A stretch of 12,238 nucleotides of DNA, from the NCBI GenBank assembly GCA_004151065.3, contig NWUY0300028940.1:38263-50500 (forward strand), in the 5' to 3' direction. Under the pieces are notes generated by a model. It was not told the DNA's origin. It worked only from the letters and a program-made list of their open reading frames with translations, and did not search any database. The translations under genes were made by a program, and so were the position numbers. Origin of the DNA: Larix sibirica. Its lineage: Eukaryota; Streptophyta; Pinopsida; Pinales; Pinaceae. Positions 1 to 9,009 of this stretch are shown piece after piece. How positions within the stretch are numbered: position 1 is the first letter of the stretch; every line of letters begins with the position of its first letter.

Positions 1-171
1 AACTACGGTTTTTGCAAAGTAACAGCAATGCAATTGTTGCATCACATCATAAATTTTAGAAAAATGTGCCAATGGAGCATGTGGGCATCATGGTCATCTT
101 TATCCTTCCCAAACAAACTTGCAGGATGTTATGACACTCAATCCTACTGCTCATATTGGATTTTATGCTCA
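1..171. repeat. ~359 bp satellite unit, left part, cut by insertion
   Basis: The window opens exactly at the point used here as the unit start (aactacggttt, like aactagggtttt in later units). It follows the unit through the Cys/His-like stretch 'aatggagcatgtgggcatcatggt' region and the 'cccaaacaaacttgcagga' block, and stops after 'ttttatgctca'. The remaining half of the unit reappears at 1166. The array therefore probably extends to the left of the window, and this copy was continuous with the copy that resumes after the inserted element. Non-coding. Confidence 0.85.
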
Positions 172-886
172 TGTTACGGGAAAATACCCACTTAATAGTT
201 AGGGTTCAAACTATCAACAAATTAGAGGGTGATCTTACTCTAAGTTCCTACTTAGTTAACCCAAACTTAACTTAAAGAGGCAGTAGTATGTATTTACTTG
301 GATATGGATGGTTGAATATTTTGCAAGTAGATAGTCCCAAATCTTGTCCTTCAATCAATCTTGAAGCTCCTATGACCTGCACACATGACAACTAAATACC
401 TTTCTCAAGCACTTTTCAACTTCTAGATAATAACAATGAAAACAACAATTAAATTATAGGTTAATCTAAGCAAATTGACTTGCATGAAACAACATCAATT
501 CAAACCACTAAATATTGTGCATGAAACAATCGTATCCTGATCAAAGATGTTTTGGGGAGGGAAAGAAGAGTGATCTCATATTAATTAAGAGACAATGGAA
601 ACAACAATATAGCTATATCTTTAGCGAGGTGTCTTTGTCACCAGTATGGATTCTCCATGCCCAAGCTTTTGACAAGACTTCTTCCACAATCTTCCTTGGA
701 CTATGAGTAAAAGGGATCAAATATGATTATCCCCACTAACTCCAGGGAGAAAGGATAGGTCAAAATGCATGGGAAACTGAGAGGAAGAGTATTGTAAAAA
801 CCTCAAGGCAAAAACTCATGGTTCTATTCCTCTAGTGTGTATTTGCTTTCTTGGAATTTGGTCCCCATCCTTCACTCCGAGGCTTG

Positions 887-894
887 TATTTATA
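887..894 (+). promoter_or_regulatory. TATA-like box of the putative LTR
   Basis: TATTTATA follows a relatively GC-rich lead (cactccgaggcttg) and lies about 270 bp before the right border of the element. In plant LTRs the TATA box usually lies at the U3/R transition, so this would place U3 at about 172-900 and R/U5 at about 920-1165. This is an assignment by motif and position only. Confidence 0.4.
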
Positions 895-998
895 CTATGA
901 GGTAGGCTGTTTAGGGAGTTCATTTTGGTATAGCTGAGACTAGAATGACTTTCAACTACCCTAAAAACATGTGGTAATTTATTTGTTTATTTTTAGTG

Positions 999-1064
999 GT
1001 GTGCACATGTTGCTCAAGGGTAACACGTGTATACACGTGTTGCTAACTCACTAAGCATGCACAC
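999..1064. promoter_or_regulatory. Nested palindrome with two CACGTG (G-box) cores
   Basis: At 1022-1041 the sequence aacacgtgtatacacgtgtt is a perfect 20 bp palindrome containing two CACGTG hexamers 10 bp apart, centre to centre. A related half-site (cacatgttgct) lies just upstream at about 1004-1014, and cacgtgttgct repeats at the palindrome's right edge. A further outer inverted pair, GTGTGCA at 999-1005 and TGCACAC at 1058-1064, brackets the whole. CACGTG is the known core for plant bZIP and bHLH factors. Whether it is bound here, or serves the LTR, is inference. Confidence 0.5.
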
Positions 1065-1165
1065 AAACCAAAATGAATTGTGATGAAGGATTTTTCTCAT
1101 AATTTGGTGTATGAGGGTAATGTAGGAGGCTTTTTAGCATCACTAAGTAAATTAATGCTATAACA

Positions 1166-4100
1166 ACCCTTCGTAGATATTTTCCAATTTCCATATAAAT
1201 GGCTTTAGGAAGCAAGTTGAAACTCACCATAACTTGATAACTGAGACTTTGATCAATAAATCAGTAGTTGCATTGGTCTTGTGACATCAGATTACACCTA
1301 GGGAGACCCCTCTTGTGTGATTCCATTGATAGGATATTGTTTTACTTTAGGATTTTTGAAACTATGGTTTTTCTAAATAACATACAATGCAATTTTTGTA
1401 TCAGAGGGTAAATTTTTAAAAATTGTGCCAACAAAGTCTGTGGACATCATGGTCACCTTGATCTTTCCCAAACAAACTTGCAAGAGGTTACAACACTAGA
1501 TATTGTTGCTCGGTTTGGATTTTATGCCCTTGGTAGAAATTCGCCAAGTGATTCTGAATGGCTTTAGGAAGTAAGTTGAAACTAACCATAACTTGATAAT
1601 GGAGACTCAGATTGACACACCGTTAGTTTGTTGATATTGTGACATTGGATTACACTTAGGGACACCCCTCTCCTATGAGTCCATGGATCATGTATTGTTT
1701 TATTCGATGATTTGCGCAACGAGGGTTTTGCTAAATAACATACATTGCAATTTTTCTATCACAAGGTTAATTTTTGAAATTTATGCCAATGGAGCTTGTG
1801 CACATCATGGTAATATTAATCTTTCCCAAATAAACTTACAGGAGGTTACAACACTCAATTATGTTTCTTGGGTTGGAATTTATGCTCCCGGTATAAATTC
1901 GCCCAGTGTCCCTGAATGGCTTTGAAAACTGAGTTGAAACTTGCCATAACCTAATAATTGAGACTTAGATCAACGAATCATTAGTTCCACTAATCCCTTG
2001 AGATTGGATTACATATAAAGGATACCCAGTTCTTGTAATTCCATGGACCATATATTGTTTTATTCGATGATTCATGGAACCAGGGTTTTGCTAAATAACA
2101 TACAATGTTATTTTTGTACCGCAGGGTAATTTTTTAAAAACTATGCCAATGAATCATGTGGGCATTGTGGTCATCTTGGCCTTGTCTAGACAAACTTGCA
2201 TGAGGTTACAACACTCAATTATCATGCTCATATTGGATTTTATTCCCTCGGTAGAAATTCACCAAGTGTTTTTGAATGGATTTAGGAAGTGAGTTGAAAC
2301 TCACCACAACTTGATAACCGAGACACAGACCAATGAATTGTTAATTTCGTTGGCCTTGTGACATCAGATTACACCTAGGGACACCCCTCACCTGTGATTC
2401 CATGGACCAGATGTTATTTTTTCAATGATTTCTAGAACTATGGTTTTGCTAAGTAACTTGCAATGCAATATTTGCATCACAAGGTAAAATTTTGAAACCT
2501 TTGCTAAAGGAGCACGTGGACATTGTGGTTATGTTGGCCTTGCCCAAACAAACTTGCAGGAGGTTATGGCACTCAATTGTGTTGCTCGGATTGGTTTTTA
2601 TGCCCCCCATAGTAATTCTCCAAGTGTCCCTAAATGACTTTAGGGAGCGAGTTGAGATTCACCATAAATTGATAACCTAGATTTAGATCAATGAATTGTC
2701 AATTACGTTGGCCTCGTGACATCACATTACACCTAAAGACACCCCTCTTTCATGAGTCCATGGGCTCAAATTTGTTTATTTCAATGATTTATGGAATTGA
2801 AGTTTTATTGCGTCACATGCAATGCAATTTTTGGATCAAAGGGTAATTTTTTGAAAATGGTGGCAATAGAGCATGTGGACATCATGGTCATCTTAATATT
2901 TGCAAACCAAACTTGTAGGAGGTTATGACACACTCATTTCTACTACTCGAATTAATTTTTATGCCCCCCGCAAAAATTAGGGAAGTGTCCTCAAATGGAT
3001 TTAGGAAGCAAGTTGAAACTCACCATAACTTCATAATTGAGAATTGAATCGATGAATTGTCTATTCCGTTGGCCTCATGAGACCATATTATATCTAGGGA
3101 CACCCCTCTCCCATGTGTCCCTAGATTGGATGTTGTTTATTCGAACAATTTATGGAACTAAGGTTTTGTGAATTAACATGCAATGCAAATTTTGCATCAC
3201 ATGGTAAAATGTTGAAAACTATATTACCAATGAAGCATGGGGACATCATGGTCATCTTTATCTTGCCCAAACAAACTTTTAGGAGGTTACGACACTCAAT
3301 TATATTACTCGGATTGGATTTTATGCACACGGTAGAAATTCACCAAGTGTCCTTGAATAGCTTTAGGAAGCGAGTTGAAACTTGCTATAACTCAATAAAC
3401 GAGTCTCGGATCAATGAACCATCAATTTTGTTGGCCTTGTGACATCATATTACACCTAGGGACACTCCTATCCCATGAGTCCATGGACCAAATATTACTA
3501 GGGTTTTGGTCAGTAACATGTAATGCAATTTTTGCATCACATGGTAAAATTTTAAAAATTATGCCAACAGAGTGTGTGAACATTGTGGTCATGTCAGTCT
3601 TACACAAACAAGCTTGCAAGAGGTTATGACACTCAATTATGTTGCTCATTTTTTTTATGCTCCCATTAAAAAATTATATATGTCATCAAATGGCTTTAGG
3701 AAGAAAGTTGAAACTCACCATAACTTGATAGTTGATACTCGAATCAATGAATCATCTATTCAATTGCTCTCATGACATATGGTTACACCTAGGGACACCC
3801 CTCTCTCATGTATCTATGGATTAGATGTTGTTTTTTTCAATGATTTCTCAAACTAGGGTTTTGCTCAGTAACATGCAATGCAATTTCTTCACGGGGTAAA
3901 TTTTTGAAAATTGTGCCAACAAAGTGTGTGGTCAATGTGGTCATGTCAGACTTGCCCAAACCAACTTGAAGAAGGTTACAACACTCAAATTTGCTATTGA
4001 GATTGGTTTTGATGCCCCCAATATAAATTCGCCAAGTGTCCTCGAATGGATTTAGGAAGTGAGTTGAAATGCCATAAGTTGATAATTGAGACTCGGGTTG

Positions 4101-4200
4101 ATGAACCGTCAGTTCTCTTGACCTCGTGACATTAGATGACACCTAGAAAGTTTGCTCCCCCATGTGTCCATGGACCAAAGGTTGTTTTATTCTATAATTT
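1166..4200. repeat. ~359 bp tandem satellite array, main part
   Basis: Units begin at a block like 'aactagggttttgct(a/c)a(a/g)taacat'. Starts are 1360, 1718, 2078, 2436, 2795, 3156, 3497 and 3851, giving lengths of 358, 360, 358, 359, 361, 341 and 354. The last copy ends near 4200. Positions 1166-1359 are the right half of the unit begun at 1. Landmarks in every unit, in order: 'atgcaatttttgcatcac', 'cccaaacaaacttgca', 'gaggttacaacactcaatt', 'ggattttatgcccc', 'aattcgccaagtgtcc', 'ggctttaggaagcgagttgaaact', 'cataacttgataa', 'ttggccttgtgacat', 'acacctagggacacccctct' and 'ccatggacca'. Copies differ at many sites and by small indels, so the array is old and not recently homogenised. The short open frames it contains recur at the same unit position on both strands with different breaks, and none is supported as a gene. 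Confidence 0.92.
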
Positions 4201-4206
4201 TGGCAA

Positions 4207-4535
4207 GAATCTTTGGCTTATGAGCGATATATCATGACCAATTCAACATTTATCACACATGCATGTTTCTTAAGGCCTAGTCCATATTTTAAGGACAAAA
4301 GTGAGAGTCTTAGGTCACAACATTTGTCTACAATATTGATGTTCCATGCATGGGTTCTAAGGCCACCACACTAACATTGCATAAGGAATCTTTGTGTAGT
4401 AAGCAAGATTACATCGCCATTTTGATTTCTATCACACCATGGATGGTTCTTCAAGCCTTAGACATGGTCTATAGGGATAAAAGTGGGGTTTTTAAGCCAT
4501 AGAATTTGTTTATGGTGTTGATGGGCCATGTGAGA
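4207..4535. repeat. Diverged two-copy tandem duplication, period 179 bp
   Basis: Copy 1 starts at 4207 and copy 2 at 4386, both with 'gaatcttt'. Shared landmarks in the same order are 'tatcacac(a)ccatg...atg(g)ttctt', 'aagcctta / aggccta', 'ggacaaaagtg / ggataaaagtgggg', 'acatttgt / gaatttgt', and 'ttgatgttccatg / ttgatgggccatg'. The unit does not resemble the adjacent 359 bp satellite, although it starts within 10 bp of where that array ends. No coding potential is evident. Confidence 0.65.
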
Positions 4536-5019
4536 GACAAGTCCAATAACCCTTCATTGGCCTTAAGGTTCCCTTCCATCCTTACAATTTCCTTCTGACT
4601 TGTTGGTAAAAGTACTCTTTCACAAGGTAGATGTTTAAAGGTTAAATTACATGGATTCCTCTCCCTAACCATGTTAACTGTAAAAGACAAGGTCCATAGA
4701 TCCTTAGGTATTGATCAATCAAAAGAAATATTATAGTATGACATGTGACATGTAACATACTTCCTTTCAACTTAACATTAGTTTCACTAGAAAACAAATG
4801 GAAAACACATAAAATGTTTTAGTGTAGCTGGTAATATGACTACACGCAATGCACATGCTTGCACAAAAACGATGATATACAAGTTACAACCACACATTCA
4901 TTTGTAACTATGATCTTAAATGCTAGAGGAGTGTAGTGCCCAAAGGTACTAAATCCTAAAGGTGTACAATAAAATTTGAATTGGTAAGATCTAGGATAGG
5001 TATTCTAAGAGAGGCGAGA
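4536..5019. other. Intergenic stretch, nothing recognised
   Basis: AT-rich single-copy-looking sequence with no open frame longer than about 70 codons. An imperfect 25 bp palindrome built on two ACATGT blocks lies at 4736-4760, with GTATG and CATAC at its ends. No RNA gene, promoter or repeat could be supported here. Confidence 0.5.
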
Positions 5020-5950
5020 TAAACTAGTTTGTTTGCACATCTACTAATTTCAATAGGAGCATGTACAATAATCAAATGGATTACTGAAGGAAAATCATTC
5101 ACTCTTATAATTTATGGCATAGCCATGTTTGTACTTCACCTAAAACAAGGTGGGAAACTCAAGTTGAAATCATTAATGCAAGATGAGTATGTATATTTTC
5201 CCAAGCCTTTATGGGGAGCTATGGTGATGGGAATATTGTAGCCACTAGTGAGGTTGAGGTTGTGTAAATATTGGGTATTGAGGGTGAACTTGGTGAACAT
5301 GGTGGATGGCATGCCTTTAGCATTGTTATAGGAAGTTTTCCTCCCTTGTCATCGATTTTCCTAGCCATGAAGGCAAGTTGTCTTTTCCATTTTGTTGATA
5401 ACACCATTGGAATAGAAGTGAGGGATGCATGCAGGTTGTTAGACATGCGGTGTGCCAATGTATTCCTTTCGAGGCGTGAGATGTTGAATCCGTAACTTGA
5501 AATGGTCAAATGCCACTATAAGAGAAGCACTCTAACCAAGAAGGTGACACATGGTAAATAAAACACATTTGTAGGGAGCACCTTGCATGGAATAATATAG
5601 GATACTCCTATTATCACCCCAATTCAACTAGGAAATCATGTTTTGGGGGTAGTGCTATACCAAGAAAGACCTAGAACAATTCACATATCAAGAAAAATCC
5701 TTTATTTAATGGAGTGCTTGGTTAAGAAAGTGACATGTGGTCTATTGACATGGTCAAACCACTTAAGAATAAGGCACCCTGTGGTTTCTAAAGGTTCCCA
5801 AGGGAAAAGAGAAAAAACTATATCCTCATATGCAATTAGTAATTTCATTGTGGAGAAATGCCTTAGACTCTTGTATTGGAGGTTGAAGAATTCTACAGGT
5901 TTGGAGGTTGGTTATGGAATTTCTTTAGGACTTAATTTTGCATTCTAAGG
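5020..5950. other. Region of short broken frames, possible decayed coding sequence
   Basis: Three plus-strand frames follow each other here (about 5029-5241, 5271-5495 and 5643-5948; 70, 74 and 101 codons), and a 96-codon frame covers 5509-5219 on the minus strand. The first plus frame carries a hydrophobic start (SLFAHLLISIGACTIIKW) and a Lys-rich middle (KLKLKSLMQDE). The next frame begins before the first has ended: a shift near 5220 would continue it as SYGDGNIVATSEVEVV up to a stop. That pattern could be a frameshifted coding relic, but I recognise no domain in either strand and cannot decide between strands. No start context, splice pair or conserved motif supports a working gene. Confidence 0.2.
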
Positions 5951-7400
5951 TAACCATCACATCATTCCAAGTTTTTCCTTCTTGGATGGGTTGGATATTT
6001 GATTTTTCTAGTGGGTTTATGCGAGCTTTTGAAGGACTGAAACAAAGGTCGATATGTTGACCTTCTCCTCGGTTGTTTGTGATACCACATTTTGATTGTA
6101 TGTAGTAAGGTTGATTATGAAATAAAAAAAGTCCTTTTTTGTTGACTATATCTTATATAATATCACAATTTTACTTGAATGGTTGATGTGTCATCTTGAG
6201 CATCTATGCTTGGCTATAAGTGCAATTTACAGATCTATTATAACTTGAGGAACTATTCATTTGTGGACCAATGATGATAGACGATTAATGAATGCGAGGA
6301 AATATATCAACTATGAATGTGGAGATCAAGGTACTAAAGTTTCTGCATCGCATTTCTAGAGAAAGTGTGTCATAGTGTATAAGGGTTGATCCATTCAAGG
6401 AAGGGTAATAATGAATACCATAACCTAACACGAGTTAAAAGATAATTGGTGATTGTTTCATGAAATTGACTTTACTTTAGGGAATTGGACAAAGTGGGGA
6501 TGACATGAGACTTCCCTTAACAAGAAAGCATACATGAGAATAGACATAAGCAACAACTTTGAATCACCATGTGTGACCAAACAATATTCAATACTACCAT
6601 TTTTAGTAATTCTCCCTAGTCGAAAGGTACACTATTAGTTGTAGTCTCTTCCATTGGCATTTGAGTAAGACTGAGGGAATAACATTTTTCATTTTGACAT
6701 TAAATATTCATCGTATAAACATCAACCATGATTTGATGCAAAAGATGATGGGTGATCATGAGCAATGACAATTCTAGAAGTCAAATAAAATGAAAAAATA
6801 GTTGAGCTCAAAAATTCCAAATGCCATGACTAATAAAGATGAAACACATATGGACCAAATTTTGTAGAAGCTAAGGTGCATTGAGAGGATTATGATGAGG
6901 ATGGTGGTTTCATGTTGAGATGAACTTTCCAAACAAATAGAGCCTCACACTATTGAGATTTGGCATAGTTGTGATAAATGGACAATGAAGATTTGGTACA
7001 TGCCACCAAGAAAGATTGTGAAGTCAGGTACATGGACATAGGAGAATTGAAGGATGTATGATGGAGATCCTTGACATCTTTTTAACCCTCATTACCTCAT
7101 GTTTATTCGCAATAGAATACCTTACACTATAAATATAAATATCTATTGATTATAGATCTAGAATTTCGAGGCAGTATTAACCATTGACCGCTGGAAAAAC
7201 GTCACACCTTAGTCTCCATCCATATGACAAAGTATGTCCATTCCTTCTGTTGTATCATTTTTTTTTCAATGTTGTTTGGATGTCGTTTGCATTTTAGTTC
7301 CTATCAAAATAGGACGCATGTATAACTTAGATATCTTATATTTATTTTTTACGATGAAATCTTAAAAAAATGAATTCACATATTGAAGATACCTACAAGA
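5951..7400. other. Intergenic stretch, no gene seen
   Basis: About 1.45 kb of AT-rich sequence with frequent stops in all frames and no frame of 60 codons. It has poly-A and poly-T runs (for example about 6123-6140 and 7258-7266) but no tandem repeat, terminal inverted repeat or RNA gene that I could make out. Confidence 0.5.
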
Positions 7401-7482
7401 CTAACAATCAATGCTTTTGGTCCTTTTGGGCCATTGCGATGAGTGGCACTTGTCTTTGCGAGCCTCACTTCCAGGCCTTATT
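7401..7482 (-). other. Possible further exon of the minus-strand relic
   Basis: On the minus strand a good 3' splice acceptor (ttctatgtttcag, ending at 7483) is followed by an 82 bp open stretch. Read with one leading base it gives 26 residues rich in Arg/Lys/Ser, ending in a TAG at 7403-7401. The ~90 bp between 7483 and 7573 is very AT-rich like a plant intron and includes a 9 bp inverted repeat (7520-7528 with 7542-7550). However, the phase does not fit the exon ending at 7574, which already has a stop, so this may be a chance acceptor or part of a different splice form. Confidence 0.2.
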
Positions 7483-7573
7483 CTGAAACATAGAATAATT
7501 AAATTTACTTACACAAATATATTTCAATATTTATTGAGAAAATTGAAATAATGTTTAACCAAAAAGTCAATAC

Positions 7574-8299
7574 TCAGATGCTCTCTTCATCGAGCTTTCT
7601 TTGAGCATCCAACTTCTCATAGGATTTTACTAATTCCTCCCATACCTTTAAAGTATGTACATTGGACCTTTTTTAAGCCTTTCATCTAGATGTTTTTTTG
7701 TTTTGTTTGCTTTGGTTGTAGAGAAATCTCTTACAATTTTGGGTATTTTGCTAATTGGCCTTCTTCACTTACCAATCCTCACTCAATTTAGATTTCATGT
7801 CTTGTATGACCTTTTTTTTCAAGTGTGGTGGAATCTTTGAGAAGGGGAGATGTAGATGGTCTATAAATTTACGTTGACACAATTCTCTCAACCAATCCAT
7901 ATATTTTATCCATGCATCTGTTCTTCTAGTTTCCCACGTAACATGGTCATACTCTATCCATGTACCTAGGGTATGGATATATGATGCATAAGATGCAAAC
8001 AAGGAACTAGAATTTTCTATCCCAAGTGTTGTCTCCACAATGGATATATCAACACCATGTTCCCTAACATTGCTTGTCATTGTTAATGATTTTCTCATGG
8101 ATCTTTTGCTCAACCTAGGAATGCATGGAGAATCTATTGATTCCCATAGTACCAATTCATTACCTTTAAGGGGTTGAAGATTTTCATATGCTTGTATTTG
8201 GAGGCATTTTCTTAAGGTTCAAGGAGGAATATTTTTAAGTTTTTCTAGTGTCTTCATACCCAAAGATGCCAACAATGACTTTGGGTTGACATCGTTTCC
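7574..8299 (-). pseudogene. Decayed spliced-gene fragment, two exons, family unknown
   Basis: Read on the minus strand, the first exon runs 8299 to 7773: it follows an AG acceptor (ttttcaaatgggtag) and is open for 175 codons except for one TGA at 8221-8219 (codon 27). It ends ...GAT TG at the canonical donor GTAAGT (7772-7767). A second exon, 7667-7574, restores the frame (TG|G) and gives 30 more residues and a TGA. The implied intron is 105 bp. The protein part has a four-tryptophan cluster at about residues 115-136 (WIEYD..TWETR..AWIKYMDWL), a Lys-rich KIPPHLKKKVIQDMKSKL segment at about 155-172, and a charged tail (VWEELVKSYEKLDAQRKLDEES). I do not recognise the family. The second-exon acceptor (aaaaaag) lacks a pyrimidine tract, so that join is less certain than the donor. 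No initiating ATG or promoter is seen: this is an internal piece, either of a host gene or of a gene captured by a transposon. The internal TGA could come from CGA by methylated-C decay. If the start is elsewhere, a shorter product from about 8158 is conceivable but unsupported. Confidence 0.5.
7767..7772 (-). other. Canonical 5' splice donor GTAAGT
   Basis: The plus strand reads acttac, so the minus strand reads gaggattg|GTAAGTgaag. The donor falls exactly where the long minus-strand frame runs into TAA (the TAA overlaps the donor), which is the expected pattern at the end of a real exon. Confidence 0.55.
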
Positions 8300-8572
8300 C
8301 TACCCATTTGAAAATAAGTTTTTTTAGTGTTTATGACTATACCAAATTTATGAAATTTTCATTACACAACAAAAACTAAGACAATTTTTTTTTTGCAACT
8401 AACTATCCTATAAATACAAATTAAACATATATTTTTCCCTCTGTTGGTTCCTTCTTCTCTACTTGCTATTGTTGAATGTTTGATGGTATTTGTGCCCTCA
8501 CTTGCTAAAAACACAGGGTTTGATCCTCTTCAATATTTGTACTTGATTACTCCAGGAAAATTCCTCAGCCCT
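8300..8572. other. Intergenic stretch, no gene seen
   Basis: AT-rich sequence upstream of the minus-strand relic, with long T runs (8385-8394). No upstream exon of the relic could be joined from it. A degenerate third copy of the 51 bp repeat may begin at about 8534. Confidence 0.4.
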
Positions 8573-8700
8573 CTTTGTATTTGATTGTTAATCCCTTTTC
8601 CTCAAGGCGAATGCTTCAATTCTCATTGTATTTTTATTGTAAACCCTCTTCCTCAAGGCAAATTCTTCAAGGAACTAAAATGCCTCCTCCTCAAGGTTAG
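8573..8700. repeat. 51 bp short tandem duplication around 'cctcaagg'
   Basis: Copy 1 starts at 8573 and copy 2 at 8624. Both read (c)ttgtattt(g/t)attgtaa(t/a)ccc, then ttcctcaaggc(g/a)aa and then cttcaa. A further cctcaagg occurs at 8689, and a weaker upstream copy (tatttgtacttgattactcc) at 8534. The 75-codon plus frame across this region (8585-8812) is made largely of the repeat and has no recognisable domain, so I do not call it a gene. Confidence 0.6.
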
Positions 8701-8933
8701 CTACACAAAGGGAAACTTCAAAAGGGGTGTTTTACATAGCAAATCAAGAGGTCTTAGGTATGAATGGTTAAAACTAGTAGGCAAATCCCCCTCCCTGCTT
8801 ACAAATGTATGAAATGAGTGTTTTTTTCATTTCATATTTTGTTTTATCTCCCATAGTGGCCCTCGGGCATGGATTTTTTTTGTTTTTTTACTTCACGAGA
8901 CAATCAGTTCAATTTTGGACATTAAAGGCCCAT

Positions 8934-9005
8934 GGATTAGTGCCAGGCATAGCACCATGAATAACACCAGGATTAGTGTTGGCCATAGTGCCATCTTTAA
9001 TGCCT
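8934..9005. repeat. 36 bp tandem duplication
   Basis: 'ggattagtg' occurs at 8934 and again at 8970. Each is followed by related 'ccaggcatagcaccat' / 'ttggccatagtgccat' and then 'aataacacc' / 'ctttaatgcc'. Two diverged copies are visible. Confidence 0.5.
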
Positions 9006-9009
9006 ATTT

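Larger units (their letters stand above)
172..1165 (+). mobile_element. Solo-LTR-like insertion inside the satellite array
   Basis: This 994 bp block has no similarity to the satellite on either side. Satellite homology stops after 'ttttatgctca' and resumes with 'cccttcgtagatatt', which matches 'cccttggtagaaatt' of the next unit, so both borders are placed by the interrupted repeat. The block begins TGTTA and ends TAACA, the short inverted TG...CA ends typical of LTR retrotransposons. A TATA-like TATTTATA lies at 887-894, where an LTR promoter would be if the element reads on the plus strand. No gag or pol coding, primer-binding site or second LTR is present, which fits a solo LTR left by LTR-LTR recombination. 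A clear 5 bp target-site duplication is not visible (gctca left, accct right), so age, flank rearrangement, or a different kind of non-autonomous element remains possible. The only reading frame inside (515-706, 63 codons) has no recognisable similarity. Confidence 0.65.

Noticed and set aside
515-706. 63-codon plus frame in the LTR-like element
   Set aside because: It is short, lies in the presumed U3, and has no recognisable domain or family similarity.
1683-4142. Recurring open frames of 60-100 codons on both strands inside the satellite
   Set aside because: They fall at the same unit position in successive copies, with different frames open in different copies and on both strands. They follow from the repeat's composition and show no conserved start, stop or domain.
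1-4200. CRISPR-like array
   Set aside because: The repeats are contiguous, ~359 bp long and diverged along their whole length, without short identical repeats or unique spacers; the context is eukaryotic.
4469-4690. 73-codon minus frame
   Set aside because: It overlaps the 179 bp duplication, is not preserved in the other copy, and has no recognisable motif.
5533-5770. Possible duplication of 'aaccaagaaggtgacacatggt' and 'ggtcaaa...ccact.aagaa' blocks
   Set aside because: The two blocks occur twice but in opposite order and at unequal spacing (185 and 247 bp), so no consistent repeat unit can be drawn.
7655-7840. Plus-strand 61-codon hydrophobic frame
   Set aside because: It is the antisense shadow of the spliced minus-strand relic and its intron; the hydrophobic run comes from T-rich intron complement.
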